Below, piece by piece: positions 1 through 9,750 of a stretch of 64,000 nucleotides of DNA. The notes under the pieces are model-generated. The model searched no databases. It saw nothing but the letters and a program-made list of their open reading frames with translations, and was not told the origin of the DNA. How positions within the stretch are numbered: position 1 is the stretch's first letter; every line of letters starts with the position of its first letter. Position numbers and translations under genes: made by a program. This DNA comes from Roseomonas sp. KE2513 (lineage in GTDB: Bacteria; Pseudomonadota; Alphaproteobacteria; Acetobacterales; Acetobacteraceae), in NCBI RefSeq assembly GCF_016107305.1, contig NZ_RCVR01000008.1, positions 161,737 through 225,736 of the forward strand, given 5' to 3'.

Positions 1-207
1 GTTGCGGTGCTCGTCCTCCTGCACCTGGCCGTTCATCTCGTCCGGGGCATGCGGGGGCTCGAGCGAGGCCTCGCTGGTGCGGATGGAGACGAGCTCCTGC
101 GGAATCGCCTCAGCATTGAGGTACTGAAGGGCGTTTTCCGCAGCGTCGCGGGTAGCGAAGGTGGCAACGACCTTCGGGTGGGTGGACTGGGTGCTGGTCT
201 CAGGCAT
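1..207 (-). CDS. General stress protein 17M/YflT-like protein, N-terminal part (runs off the left edge)
   Basis: Sixty-nine codons are visible, starting at an ATG at 207 with a strong GGAGGGAG ribosome site 8 bases upstream. The C-terminus lies outside the window. The sequence around residues 12-32 (KVVATFATRDAAENALQYLN) has the beta-alpha pattern of the YflT / general-stress-17M domain, in which an xVVxxF strand is followed by an A-rich helix. That family is stress-associated but has no known enzymatic role. The assignment is by eye and moderate; the reading frame itself is well supported by start, ribosome site and codon use. Confidence 0.55.
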   Translation of the reverse strand, partial: MPETSTQSTHPKVVATFATRDAAENALQYLNAEAIPQELVSIRTSEASLEPPHAPDEMNGQVQEDEHRN

Positions 208-280
208 GTCGTGCTCCCTCCGGGATGTCATCCCAGGGAACGCGGCTGCGGCGGGGATGTTGCCGCCGCGAGGTGCCCGT

Positions 281-730
281 TCAGATGACCTGGTAGCGCG
301 CCTTGGCTGCCCGCTCGATGGCGCCGGCGATCAGGCGGTCGATGTCGAGGGTGATGCGGAAGTCCTGAAGGAAGCGGAGTTCCTCCTGGGATGCGTCGCC
401 GTCAGCGGCCGCGATCTCGCAGGCGAGGAGGTAGGCGGTCTCTCGCAGGCGGGGAGGCAGGGCGTCGCGGATCATCTCGGCGGCGCGGTCGAGGCCATCG
501 GTCTCGTCCAGCAGGCTGAGGACGACCTCGGTAACCGTGTCGATCTCGGAGGCGTGGAAGTCGCCGAAGACGGGCAGCTCGCGGACCAGGCGGGACATGG
601 TGGCGAGTTCGGCGTCCGACATGCCGCGATCGGAGACGCCCATCAGCACCATGGCGCAGACAAGGGCTTCCTGCGCCGTGAAGCGGGTGGGGAGGGCCGG
701 CTCGGTGTCCATCATGTTCGTGTCCATCAT
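281..730 (-). CDS. TerB-like (tellurite-resistance TerB family) protein
   Basis: About 149 residues, all-helical. It has the TerB-type core: an A-x-x-A helix (AQEALVCAMVLMGVSD), the acidic motif DRGMSDAELATM, and a second half containing CEIAAADGDASQEELRFLQ. That paired-acidic, EF-hand-like arrangement is typical of TerB domains, which are thought to bind metal or act in stress complexes. The start chosen is the ATG at 730. An in-frame TTG at 766 overlaps the stop codon of the upstream helicase gene and is an alternative that would give translational coupling. It follows the helicase with no gap, so the two are probably one operon. Its exact role is unknown. Confidence 0.7.
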   Translation of the reverse strand: MMDTNMMDTEPALPTRFTAQEALVCAMVLMGVSDRGMSDAELATMSRLVRELPVFGDFHASEIDTVTEVVLSLLDETDGLDRAAEMIRDALPPRLRETAYLLACEIAAADGDASQEELRFLQDFRITLDIDRLIAGAIERAAKARYQVI

Positions 731-762
731 GGGCGAAGGGTTCGCGCGGCAGGGGCGGCGCG

Positions 763-3624
763 TCAATCGCCCCGGTGGTCACCATGGCGCCCGCCACCCG
801 GGAAGTGATCCCCTTGATGGTCGCCGAGGAAGGCACGCGTTTCGCGGACCGCTTCGGCAAGACCCATGCGGCGGGGGATGACCCCATCCGGGAGGCCGGC
901 GAGGAGGCGGGTGGGGGCACGGGCGTCGAGCAGGACGAAGACGCCGCGGTCATCAGCGCGGCGAATCAGGCGGCCGAAGGCCTGTCGTAGGCGGTGGCGG
1001 GCGATGGCGTCGTCATAGGCCTTGGGGCGGGCGCCGGAGAGATGGGTGCGGCGCTCCCGGTGGAGGATGGTGGGGCGCGGCCAGGGGATGCGGTCGAAGA
1101 CCAGCAGGCGGAGAGAGCGGCCGGGGACGTCCACGCCATCGCGCAAGGCGTCGGTGCCGAGGAGGCAGGAATCCTCCTCGGCGCGGAAGACGTCGACCAG
1201 GGTGGCGTTGTCCATGGCATCGACGTGCTGGGCGTAGAGGGGCAGCCCTGCGGCTTCCAGGCCGGGGGCCATGCGGGAATGCGCGTCGCGCAGGCGACGG
1301 ATGGCGGTGAAGAGGCCGAGCGCGCCACCGCCCGAGGCGCGGAAGAGCTGTTCCATGGCCATGGCGGCCTGGGGGCCTTCGCGGAGGACGTCCGTGACGA
1401 CGATGGCGAGGGTCTGCTTCGGGTAGTCGAAAGGGGAGGGCACGGCGGCGCGGATGGCGGGCGAGGGGAGATGGTTGGCGCCGGTGCGGGCCTCGGCTTC
1501 TTCCCAGGCGGCTTCGCCGTCGGGCTCGCCGCTGTCCCTTAGGGTGGCGGAGGTGATCAGGAGGCCGTGGGCGGGGGCGGCAACGGTCGAGGCGAAGGGC
1601 TCGGTGGGGTCGAGGAAGTGGCGGTGGAGGGCGGCGTCGATGACGCGGCCCTCGCGGCGGGTGAGGGCGAGCCAGTCCACATGGGCGGGGCGGGTGCCGG
1701 GCTCGGGCGGGCGGGCGGCGAGGGACTTGAGCATGGCGCGCCAGGCGCCGAGGGGGCGCAGGCCGCGGCGGTCCACCACGCGGCGAGCGGTGTCGAGGCG
1801 GATCCGGTCGCCGGTCTCCAACTCGGCCTCGGGATCCTCCAGCAGGCCGGTGAGGCGGCCGTGGAGGGCGCGGAGTGGGGTTTCGATGCGGGAGAGGGCG
1901 TCCTCCAGGGCGGCGCCGGCGTCGGCTAGGCTGGGGCTCAGGGGGTGAAGGTCACATTCGGCGTCGTAGCCGGCATCGGCCTCGGCGCTGCGGGCGAGAA
2001 CCTGGGTGATGACGGTGCGGAGGAAGGCTTCGGCGGGGTTGGTGGTTGTGGGAATGCCGGGATGGCTTTCCCCCTCCTTATCGACGCCGCGCTCATCGGG
2101 TTCGCCGAGGCGGGAGCCCCAGCCGGGGCCGGGCAGGGAGCCGGCGTGGCGGAGGGCTTCCTCCACCAGGGGGAGGAGGGCGGGGTGGTCGGAAGTGGTT
2201 TCCTCCAGGCGCCGGCGGAGGCCGCGGGCGCGGCCGCGCGAGCCCTCGGCGCCGAGGAGCCAGCGGCGGAGCTCGGCCATCTCGCCGCCGCTGATCTCGG
2301 CGGAGAAGGCGCTGTCGGCGGCGTCGAAGAGGTGGTGGCCCTCGTCGAAGACGTAGCGGAGAGCGGGGCGGTCCTCGCCGCCCCCCAGAGCGGCCTGGAT
2401 CATGACGAGGGCGTGGTTGGCAATGACCAGGCGGGCGGTGCGGGCGCGGCGGATGGAGTGCTCGACGAAGCAGCGGCGCCAGTGGGGGCAGGAGGAGTGG
2501 ATGCACTCGCCGCGGCGGTCGGTGAGGCCCGCGACATGGCCCCAGGGGAAGAGTTCGGCGATCCAGCCGGGGAAGTCGCCGCCCTGCATGTCGCCGTCGC
2601 GGGTGGCGAAGGCCCAGCGGGAAACAAGGGAGAGGGCGAGGAGGCGGGACGGCATGGCGCCGCTGACGGCTTCCTCGTGGTTGAGGAGGCAGAGGTAGTT
2701 CTCGCGACCCTTGCGGATGACGACGTGGCGGCGGCGGTCCTCGGGGTCGGGGTAGAGGCGGAAGAGTTCCTGGTCGATCTGGCGCTGGAGGTTGCGGGTG
2801 TAGGTGCTGATCCAGACGGGGGCGCCGTTGCGCTCGGCCCAGAGGCTCGCGGGGGCGATGTAGCCAAGGGTTTTTCCAGTGCCTGTGCCTGCTTCGGCGA
2901 GGACGAGGGCGGGCTGGCCCTCTATCTCGCGCGGGGCGAAGGCGAGGCTGGCCGCGGAGGCGTAGTCGGCCTGGGCGGGGCGGGTCTCGGAGTCGACGCC
3001 GAGGATCTCGGCGAGGCGCTTGCGCGCTTCCAGCGGGGCGATGGGCAGGGAGGCGGGCGGGGTTGGGGGGGCGGTTTCCTCCCATTCGGGGAGGCGGCGC
3101 CAGACCTTGAGGGGGTCGGTGGAGGGGCGGGCTTCGGGCTGGCCAAGGGCGGCGAGGATGCTGGCGGCCCAGGGCCATTCGGCGGCGTCGCGCAGGCGGG
3201 CGGCGAGCATGCCGGCGTCGCGGTTGATGGGGGCGTGGCGGGTGGCGGCGAGGCGGCGGAGGAGGGTGGTCGCGATCTCCGGGAGGAGGATGGCAGCGGC
3301 CTCCTCGTCCTTCGGTGCGTCGAGGTCGAGCGCGAGGGCCAGGCCGCGCGGGGTCGGGGCGGCGGGCTGGGCGGGGAGGACGAAGGCGAAGAGTTCGAGA
3401 AGATCGAAGGCAACGGGGAAGGGGGGCAGACCGAGGCGGCGCGCGGTGGCGGGGGCGTGGACGAGGAGCGGGGGCGCGAGTTCGGGCAGGCGGCGGGCAA
3501 GTTCGTTGGCGGAGAGCGTCTCGATCTCGCCCTCCGTGGTGACGAGGGTGGCGCGGCGGATACCGGCGACGAGGGCGGGTGCTTCCGGGAGAAGAAGGCG
3601 AGGGGTGGCCGCGACGGGGGGCAT
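763..3624 (-). CDS. DinG/XPD-family ATP-dependent DNA helicase
   Basis: 953 residues. The Walker A box AEAGTGTGKT lies at about 243-252 and a DEGH box (VFDEGHHL) follows in the middle. The C-terminal helicase motif QAFGRLIRRADDRGVF precedes LLDAR. Between motifs Ia and II are four cysteines (ENYLC, then GECIHSSC and RRC) placed as in the iron-sulphur cluster of DinG/XPD helicases. The first 240 residues before Walker A were not recognised. The family unwinds DNA 5' to 3' and acts on R-loops and damaged DNA. The gene faces away from fba and is followed immediately by the TerB-like gene. No LexA box was seen upstream. Confidence 0.88.
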   Translation of the reverse strand: MPPVAATPRLLLPEAPALVAGIRRATLVTTEGEIETLSANELARRLPELAPPLLVHAPATARRLGLPPFPVAFDLLELFAFVLPAQPAAPTPRGLALALDLDAPKDEEAAAILLPEIATTLLRRLAATRHAPINRDAGMLAARLRDAAEWPWAASILAALGQPEARPSTDPLKVWRRLPEWEETAPPTPPASLPIAPLEARKRLAEILGVDSETRPAQADYASAASLAFAPREIEGQPALVLAEAGTGTGKTLGYIAPASLWAERNGAPVWISTYTRNLQRQIDQELFRLYPDPEDRRRHVVIRKGRENYLCLLNHEEAVSGAMPSRLLALSLVSRWAFATRDGDMQGGDFPGWIAELFPWGHVAGLTDRRGECIHSSCPHWRRCFVEHSIRRARTARLVIANHALVMIQAALGGGEDRPALRYVFDEGHHLFDAADSAFSAEISGGEMAELRRWLLGAEGSRGRARGLRRRLEETTSDHPALLPLVEEALRHAGSLPGPGWGSRLGEPDERGVDKEGESHPGIPTTTNPAEAFLRTVITQVLARSAEADAGYDAECDLHPLSPSLADAGAALEDALSRIETPLRALHGRLTGLLEDPEAELETGDRIRLDTARRVVDRRGLRPLGAWRAMLKSLAARPPEPGTRPAHVDWLALTRREGRVIDAALHRHFLDPTEPFASTVAAPAHGLLITSATLRDSGEPDGEAAWEEAEARTGANHLPSPAIRAAVPSPFDYPKQTLAIVVTDVLREGPQAAMAMEQLFRASGGGALGLFTAIRRLRDAHSRMAPGLEAAGLPLYAQHVDAMDNATLVDVFRAEEDSCLLGTDALRDGVDVPGRSLRLLVFDRIPWPRPTILHRERRTHLSGARPKAYDDAIARHRLRQAFGRLIRRADDRGVFVLLDARAPTRLLAGLPDGVIPRRMGLAEAVRETRAFLGDHQGDHFPGGGRHGDHRGD

Positions 3625-3770
3625 CGGCGGGTCTATACCCGCTTTGTTCGCGCGGGGGAGTCCGTGGACCGTTTTCCATGATATTTCAGGGAGAGGCCGC
3701 CTGGGCCATATTGGGCGGCGTGTTCCGGGGGTATCCCCTCCCCATCAACAACCAGAACAGGAATCAGAGC

Positions 3771-4868
3771 GTGAACCACATCTCGCCGGCGGCCGCCGGA
3801 ACGAAGCTGAAGCCGGGCGTCGTTACCGGCGCCGATTACCTGACGCTGCTGGAGGCCTGCCGCGCGGGCGGCTACGCGCTGCCGGCTGTGAACGTGGTGG
3901 GGACGAACAGCATCAACGCGGTGCTTGAGTCGGCGGCGAAGAACAAGGCCGACGTGATCATCCAGCTCTCCAACGGCGGCGCGCGCTTCTTCGGCGGCGA
4001 GGGCTGCCCGGACGCCAATGCGGCGCGGGTGCTGGGTGCGGTTTCCGCGGCGCAGCACGTGCACACGATGGCCAAGGCCTATGGCGTTTGCGTCGTGCTG
4101 CACACGGACCACGCCGACCGTTCGCTGCTGCCCTGGGTGAACGCGCTGATTGACCACGGCGAGGAGCACATGAAGCGGACGGGGCAGCCGCTCTTCTCCT
4201 CCCACATGATCGACCTTTCGGCGGAGCCGCTGGAGACGAACATCGCTGAGTGCGCAGCGGTTCTGAAGCGCATGGCGCCGCTGGGGATGAGCCTTGAGAT
4301 CGAACTGGGCGTGACGGGCGGCGAGGAGGACGGGGTCGGGCACGACCTCGAGGAATCGGCCGACAACGCGCACCTCTACACGCAGCCCGAGGATGTGCTG
4401 AAGGCCTGGGAGGCGCTGACGCCGATTGGGCACGTGACCATGGCTGCCTCCTTCGGGAACGTGCACGGGGTTTACGCCCCGGGGAACGTGAAGCTGCGGC
4501 CGGAGATCCTGAAGGCGTCGCAGGAGGCGGTGGCCGGGAAGTTCGGGGGCGGCGAGAAGCCGATGAGCCTCGTGTTCCACGGAGGCTCGGGCTCCGAGAA
4601 GGACAAGATCACCGAGGCGGTGTCCTACGGCGTGTTCAAGATGAACATCGACACGGACACGCAGTTCGCCTTCTCCGAGCCGGTGGGGGCCTATGTCGAG
4701 GCCAATCCGGTGGCGTTCAAGCACCAGATCGATCCCGCGACCGGCAAGCCGCAGAAGAAGCTCTATGACCCGCGGAAGTGGCTGCGGGCCGGCGAGAAGG
4801 GCGTGGCCAAGCGGTTGGACGAGGCCTTCGCGGATCTCGGTTCGGCGGGGCGCAGCCTGGCGGGCTGA
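3771..4868 (+). CDS. fba: Class II fructose-bisphosphate aldolase
   Basis: 365 residues from a GTG at 3771, preceded by AACAGGAA about 8 bases upstream. The frame is open further upstream, but that extension has no similarity to the family. It cleaves fructose 1,6-bisphosphate to dihydroxyacetone phosphate and glyceraldehyde 3-phosphate. Visible hallmarks are the zinc-binding LHTDHADR, the glycine-rich phosphate loop VFHGGSGSEKDKI and SYGVFKMNIDTDTQ. The length matches the E. coli FbaA type (about 359 residues). The gene stands alone, divergent from the helicase, with two hairpins directly after it. Confidence 0.95.
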   Translation: MNHISPAAAGTKLKPGVVTGADYLTLLEACRAGGYALPAVNVVGTNSINAVLESAAKNKADVIIQLSNGGARFFGGEGCPDANAARVLGAVSAAQHVHTMAKAYGVCVVLHTDHADRSLLPWVNALIDHGEEHMKRTGQPLFSSHMIDLSAEPLETNIAECAAVLKRMAPLGMSLEIELGVTGGEEDGVGHDLEESADNAHLYTQPEDVLKAWEALTPIGHVTMAASFGNVHGVYAPGNVKLRPEILKASQEAVAGKFGGGEKPMSLVFHGGSGSEKDKITEAVSYGVFKMNIDTDTQFAFSEPVGAYVEANPVAFKHQIDPATGKPQKKLYDPRKWLRAGEKGVAKRLDEAFADLGSAGRSLAG

Positions 4869-4874
4869 GGAACG

Positions 4875-4896
4875 GGCGGGGACTGCGGTCCCCGCC
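4875..4896 (+). terminator. Hairpin after fba
   Basis: A perfect 9-bp stem (GGCGGGGAC / GTCCCCGCC) with a 4-base loop lies 6 bases past the aldolase stop. There is no T tract, so it may protect the 3' end or act with the stronger hairpin downstream. Confidence 0.45.
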
Positions 4897-4937
4897 TAAC
4901 CGTGCCGGCTGGGGACCGGGTGATCCCGGAAAACGCA

Positions 4938-4976
4938 GGGGGCGGGGAGGCTGAAGCCTTCCCGCCCCCTCTTTTC
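4938..4976 (+). terminator. Rho-independent terminator between fba and asd
   Basis: A 14-bp GC-rich stem with one G-T pair and a TGAA loop (4938-4969) is followed by TCTTTTCC. It ends the fba transcript and lies just past the stop of the convergent asd gene. Confidence 0.8.
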
Positions 4977-4996
4977 CTGTTGCCCGGGTTAGGTTG

Positions 4997-6004
4997 TCAG
5001 GCCGCGAGCTTGATCGGCAGGGCCTCGGCGATCTGCACCGCGTTCAGGGCGGCGCCCTTGAGGAGCTGGTCGCCGCAGACGAAGAAGTCGAGGCCGCACT
5101 CCCCGAAGACGGGGTTGGCGCGGATGCGGCCGGCCTCGACATCGTACTGGCCGCTGGCGGTCAGCGGCATGGGGTAGAGAGCGTTCGTCACGTCGTCCAC
5201 GAGCTTTACGCCGGGAGCGTTGGAGAGCACGGCGCGGGCGGCCTCGGCGGTGACGGGGCGCTCGGTCTCGATCGTCACGGCCTCGGCATGGGCGCGCATG
5301 GTGGGCACGCGGACCGCCGTGCAGGAGATGAGGAGGTCGGGCAGGCCCATGATCTTCCGGGTCTCCCAGGTGACCTTCATCTCCTCCCGCGTGTAGCCGT
5401 TGGGCTGGAAGCTATCGATGTGCGGGATGAGGTTCATGGGCAGGGGGTGGCGGAAGAAGCTGTTCTGCGCCTGGCCGCCGTTCAGCAGGACCTCGCGCAG
5501 CCCTTCCTCCAGCTCCTGCATGCCCTCGGCGCCGGCGCCGGAGGCGGCCTGGTAGGTGGAGACGATGACGCGCTTGAGGCCGAAGACCTCGTGCAGCGGG
5601 GCGAGGGCCACGGCGAGGATGGCCGTCGTGCAGTTGGGGTTGGCGATCAGGCGGGCGTTGCCGGCGGCTGCCGCGTTCACCTCGGGCACCACGAGGGGGA
5701 CATCGTCCTCCAGGCGGAAGGCGGAGGAGTTGTCCACCACCACGGCGCCGGCCTCGACGAGCTGGCGGGCATGTGCCTTCGACCAGTCACCGGAGACGGC
5801 GAGGAGGGCGAGGTCCAGGCGGGGCGGGGTGGCGGGGTCGTAGACCTCGATCCGTTTGTCGCCGAAGGGGGTGGGAATTCGGGTGCCGGCGCTGCGGGTG
5901 GAGGCGAAGAGGCGCAGCTCGGTCACCGGGTAGCCGCGGTCGCCCAGGACCTGCACCAGTTCCTTGCCGACGGCGCCTGTTGCGCCGAAAACCCCAACGC
6001 GCAT
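4997..6004 (-). CDS. asd: Aspartate-semialdehyde dehydrogenase
   Basis: 335 residues. It reduces aspartyl-4-phosphate to aspartate semialdehyde with NADPH, in lysine, threonine and methionine synthesis. The start [16 protein letters not shown] is the GxxGxxG NADP-binding loop. NPNCTT carries the catalytic cysteine, and a histidine-containing segment ([13 protein letters not shown]) follows later. The start is the ATG at 6004 with AGGGAACG upstream. It converges on fba and is divergent from lysS, leaving a shared 170-bp promoter region (6005-6174) in which a TATACA sequence is visible before lysS. Confidence 0.95.
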   Translation of the reverse strand: MRVGVFGATGAVGKELVQVLGDRGYPVTELRLFASTRSAGTRIPTPFGDKRIEVYDPATPPRLDLALLAVSGDWSKAHARQLVEAGAVVVDNSSAFRLEDDVPLVVPEVNAAAAGNARLIANPNCTTAILAVALAPLHEVFGLKRVIVSTYQAASGAGAEGMQELEEGLREVLLNGGQAQNSFFRHPLPMNLIPHIDSFQPNGYTREEMKVTWETRKIMGLPDLLISCTAVRVPTMRAHAEAVTIETERPVTAEAARAVLSNAPGVKLVDDVTNALYPMPLTASGQYDVEAGRIRANPVFGECGLDFFVCGDQLLKGAALNAVQIAEALPIKLAA

Positions 6005-6174
6005 GACCTGCGTTCCCTACGAGGCGTATCGGGAGGGCCCGGAATGGGCACGCCCGGCCAGAGTGGCAGGGTGGCTTATACAGGCGGCGCTCGGCGATGC
6101 GAGGCGCGTGTTGCGGGGATCAGGGATGCCCGCGCGTTGACCGGGCGGGGGCGCGGGGGCAATTGGGGGCGGCC

Positions 6175-7806
6175 ATGGAACGTCCCTCCGCCGATCCCTC
6201 CCTTCTCAACACCCGCGCCTGGCCTTTCGAGGAGGCGGCGAAGGTGGCCGGCCGTGCCTCGGTGAAGGCGAAAGGGATGGCACTGTTCGAGACGGGCTAC
6301 GGGCCGTCCGGACTGCCGCATATCGGGACCTTCGGGGAGGTGGCGCGGACCACCTGGGTGCGGCGGGCCTTCGAGCGGCTGACGGGGCTGCCTTCCCGGC
6401 TGCTGGCCTTTTCCGACGACATGGATGCGCTGCGGAAGGTGCCGGACAACGCGCCTCAGCCGGAGATGCTGCGGGCGCATCTGGGGCAGCCGCTGACGCG
6501 GATCCCCGATCCCTATGGGACGCATGAAAGTTACGGGGCGCACAACAATGCGCGGCTGCGCGCGTTCCTGGACGAGTTCGGGTTCGAGTACGAGTTCGCG
6601 TCCTCGACCGAGTATTACGGCTCCGGGCGGTTCGATCAGGCCTTGCTGCGGATGCTGGCGGTGCATGAGGAGGTCAGGGGGGTGATCCTGCCGACGCTCG
6701 GGCCGGACCGGCGGGCGACCTATTCGCCCTTTCTGCCGATCCATCCGCGGACGGGCGTCGTCATGCAGGTGCCGATGGAGGAGACGCGGCCGGAGGCGGG
6801 GACGGTGGTCTGGCGGGACCCGGAGACGGGGGAGCGCTTCGAGACGCCGGTCACGGGCGGGCACGTGAAGGCGCAGTGGAAGGCGGACTGGGCGCTGCGC
6901 TGGTTCGCACTGGGTGTCGATTACGAGATGTCGGGCAAGGACCTGATCGACAGCGTGAAGCTGTCCTCCGCCATCTGCCGGGTGCTGGGCGGAGAACCGC
7001 CGGTGGGCTTCACCTACGAGCTGTTCCTCGATGCCCAGGGGCAGAAGATCAGCAAGAGCAAGGGCAACGGGCTGACGATCGACGAGTGGCTGCGGTATGC
7101 GCCGCCTGAGAGCCTGTCTTTCTTCATGTACCAGCAGCCGGGGCGGGCGAAGCGGCTGCATTTCGACGTGATTCCCCGGGCGACGGACGAGTACCTGGCG
7201 CAGGTGGAGAAGCTGCGAGGGGCGGAGGACCCGGCCAATCCGGCCTGGCACATCCATGGGGGTGTGCTGCCGAACGGGGCGGGGAGCCCGATCACCTTCA
7301 CCCTGCTGCTGAACCTGGCCGTGGCGGCGAATGCCGAGACGCCGGAGATGCTCTGGGGGTATCTGCGGCGGCACGCGCCGGAGGCGACGCCGGAGGCCTC
7401 GCCGATGCTGGCGGTGCTGGTGGAGCGGGCTTCGGCCTATTACCGGGACATGGTGAAGCCGACGAAGCGCTTCCGGCCGGCGACCGAGCCGGAGCGGGAG
7501 GCGCTGCTGCATCTCGCCTCCCTGCTGCGGGAGAACGCGGGGCGGATCGAGGCTTTGCCGGCGGCGGAGCGGCCGGGGGCGATCCAGGATCTGGTGTATG
7601 ATGCGGGGCGGCGGGAGCCGTTCCTGCAGCCGGGGAAGGATCCCTTCCGGCCAGGTGTCTCGCGGGCTTGGTTCGCGGCGATCTACCAGGTGCTGCTGGG
7701 GCAGGAGGAGGGGCCGCGCTTCGGGGGGTTCGTCGCGCTCTACGGCATTCCCGAGACGGTGGCGTTGATCGAGTCCTCGCTGGGCAAGGGTGCTGACGCG
7801 GCATGA
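6175..7806 (+). CDS. lysS: Class I lysyl-tRNA synthetase
   Basis: 543 residues from the ATG at 6175. It charges tRNA-Lys. The class I signature is clear: HIGT (the HIGH motif) at residues 49-52 within [13 protein letters not shown], and KISKS (KMSKS) at 291-295. This is the archaeal-type enzyme that many alphaproteobacteria use instead of class II LysRS. The C-terminal helical half is the anticodon-binding cage. Its stop overlaps the start of the next gene (ATGA at 7803-7806), so LysRS and the MprF-like membrane protein are translationally coupled. This is notable because full-length MprF enzymes consume lysyl-tRNA. Confidence 0.93.
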   Translation: MERPSADPSLLNTRAWPFEEAAKVAGRASVKAKGMALFETGYGPSGLPHIGTFGEVARTTWVRRAFERLTGLPSRLLAFSDDMDALRKVPDNAPQPEMLRAHLGQPLTRIPDPYGTHESYGAHNNARLRAFLDEFGFEYEFASSTEYYGSGRFDQALLRMLAVHEEVRGVILPTLGPDRRATYSPFLPIHPRTGVVMQVPMEETRPEAGTVVWRDPETGERFETPVTGGHVKAQWKADWALRWFALGVDYEMSGKDLIDSVKLSSAICRVLGGEPPVGFTYELFLDAQGQKISKSKGNGLTIDEWLRYAPPESLSFFMYQQPGRAKRLHFDVIPRATDEYLAQVEKLRGAEDPANPAWHIHGGVLPNGAGSPITFTLLLNLAVAANAETPEMLWGYLRRHAPEATPEASPMLAVLVERASAYYRDMVKPTKRFRPATEPEREALLHLASLLRENAGRIEALPAAERPGAIQDLVYDAGRREPFLQPGKDPFRPGVSRAWFAAIYQVLLGQEEGPRFGGFVALYGIPETVALIESSLGKGADAA

Positions 7807-9740
7807 ACTGGGCGCTGATCCGCAAGCACGGTCCGACCGTCTTCGGCTTGGTCCTGCTGGTGGGCGCGCTCTACGTCGTGCAGCGGGAGTTCCGCAGCCT
7901 CTCGGTGGCGGATGTGGGGCGGGCGCTGGAGGCGACCACCACGCGGCAGCTCTGGTTGGCGGGGGGGTGGACGGTCATCGCCTATGCGGTCCTGACCATC
8001 TATGACCGGCTAGGGTCAGTCTATGCGGGGAAGCCGATCTCCTATCTGCGGACATCGCTGGCTTCGTTCTGTGCCTATACGCTCGCGCATAACCTGGGCT
8101 TCGCGGCGGTCTCGGGAGCGGCGGTGCGCTACCGGTTCTATGCGGCCTGGGGGCTGACGCCGGTCGAGATCGCGAAAGTCATTGCTTTTACCTCGCTGAC
8201 CTTCGGGCTGGGGGGCTTCGCGCTTGGCGGGCTGGTACTGGTGCTGGAGCCGTCCGTGCTGCCCTGGGTAGGGGAGGCGGCGGGGGAGGTGGTGCCCTCC
8301 TGGGTAGCGCAGGTAGTGGGTGTGGCGATGTGGGGGATCGTCGGGACCTATGTGGTGCTGTCGCGGCGCTTTCCGCACTTCAAGGCCTTCGGGCACCAGA
8401 TCGATCTGCCGGGCTTCCGCATGGCGGTGGCGCAGGTGGCCTTGGCGAGCGTGGACGTGGCGGTGACGGCGGCGATCTTCTACTGGCTGCTGCCGGAGGC
8501 GCCGGGGCTGACCTTCTGGAAGTTCCTGGGGATCTACATCGCGGCCTACACGGCCGGGCTTGCCGCGAGCGTCCCGGGGGGCCTGGGCGTCTTCGACGGT
8601 TTCATTCTGCTCAGCCTGGAACCCTACCTGCCTTCCGCCCAGGTGGTGGGGGCGGTGCTGCTGTTCCGGCTGTTCTACTACATCGTGCCGTTGTTCCTGG
8701 CGGGCGGGTTGTTCGCAGCTTTCGAGCTGGGGCAGCGGCGGCCCTCCATGGGGCGGATGCAGGTGGAGACGCGGGTAACCGGGGCGCTGGAGGTGCCGGT
8801 TCTCGCGGGGCTGACGGGGCTGGGCGGGGTGGTGCTGATCTTCGTCGGTGCGCTGCCGGCCCGGGGGTCGGACATCGCGCACTGGGGCGGCGAGTGGGCG
8901 GCGTTGGCGAGCCAGTTCGCGGCCTCTGTCGTTGGGTCGCTGCTGCTGGTGGTTTCCTACGGGATGCTGCGGCGGCTGAGGCTGGCCTGGTGGGCGGGGC
9001 TGTTCCTGCTGGCGAACGGGGTGGCGATCCTGGCGATTCGTGGCGACCCGTGGTGGGTGGCGGCCGGGTATCTCGGCACCGGCTTGTTCCTTGCGGCTAT
9101 GGGGGGCGCCTTCTACCGGGACGCGCGGCTGACGGGGGAGCCGCTGACGGCTTCCCGGGTGTTCTCGCTGGCGGCGGGGGTGATCTGCGGGCTGTCGCTC
9201 GCAACCGTGGCCTATCACGGGCGCGTTTCGACGGCGGCCTGGTGGGAAGTGGTGCTGCTGTCGGGAGCGCCGGCGCCGCTGCGGTTCGGGGTGGGTGTGG
9301 CGGCGCTTCTGCTTCTCGTCGCGGCCTTCCGGCTGCTGCGGCCTGCGCGGATCCGGGCGGAGGATTACGACGAATCGGCGCAGGCGCGGTTGGCGGCGCT
9401 TGGGGCGCGCGTGCCGGCGCATGCCGATGGGGTGGTTTTCGCCGATGGCGGCAGGGCGGGCTTCGCCTTCCGACGGCTGGAAGGGATCTGGGTGGCGGAC
9501 GGTGATCCGGCGGGGGCACCGGACGCGCGGATCAGCGCCATCTGGCGGTTTCGCGACCTCTGCGACGCGGCGGGAGTGGCGCCGGCCTTCGCGGGCGTGG
9601 GGCATGGAATGCAGCGCGCCTATGAGGCCGCCGGCATGGCTTCCGTGACCTTGCCGGACGGGCGGGCGATGGCGCTGGCCGGCGACCAAGATCCGCAGAG
9701 AGTGCTGCGGCTACTGGCTGCCGGCGGGGCGGGGGATTAA
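7803..9740 (+). CDS. MprF-like integral membrane protein (LPG-synthase/flippase type) with shortened C-terminal domain
   Basis: 645 residues. Residues 1-500 are a run of hydrophobic helices. The first half matches the lysylphosphatidylglycerol synthase/AglD membrane domain ([16 protein letters not shown] is its signature loop). Residues 500-645 resemble only the first half of the DUF2156 aminoacyl-transfer domain: [29 protein letters not shown] fits the Gly-Asp-Pro segment, and the frame ends about where the second GNAT-like lobe should begin. Complete MprF proteins are about 850 residues. It may be a flippase without synthase activity, or a truncated gene. It overlaps lysS by ATGA and ends 10 bases before the phage repressor on the other strand. 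Confidence 0.75.
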   Translation: MNWALIRKHGPTVFGLVLLVGALYVVQREFRSLSVADVGRALEATTTRQLWLAGGWTVIAYAVLTIYDRLGSVYAGKPISYLRTSLASFCAYTLAHNLGFAAVSGAAVRYRFYAAWGLTPVEIAKVIAFTSLTFGLGGFALGGLVLVLEPSVLPWVGEAAGEVVPSWVAQVVGVAMWGIVGTYVVLSRRFPHFKAFGHQIDLPGFRMAVAQVALASVDVAVTAAIFYWLLPEAPGLTFWKFLGIYIAAYTAGLAASVPGGLGVFDGFILLSLEPYLPSAQVVGAVLLFRLFYYIVPLFLAGGLFAAFELGQRRPSMGRMQVETRVTGALEVPVLAGLTGLGGVVLIFVGALPARGSDIAHWGGEWAALASQFAASVVGSLLLVVSYGMLRRLRLAWWAGLFLLANGVAILAIRGDPWWVAAGYLGTGLFLAAMGGAFYRDARLTGEPLTASRVFSLAAGVICGLSLATVAYHGRVSTAAWWEVVLLSGAPAPLRFGVGVAALLLLVAAFRLLRPARIRAEDYDESAQARLAALGARVPAHADGVVFADGGRAGFAFRRLEGIWVADGDPAGAPDARISAIWRFRDLCDAAGVAPAFAGVGHGMQRAYEAAGMASVTLPDGRAMALAGDQDPQRVLRLLAAGGAGD

Positions 9741-9750
9741 GGCAGGGCGC

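Noticed and set aside
1945..3681. 578-codon frame on the plus strand opposite the helicase
   Set aside because: Gly/Ala/Glu-rich low-complexity sequence, a mirror of the helicase codons.
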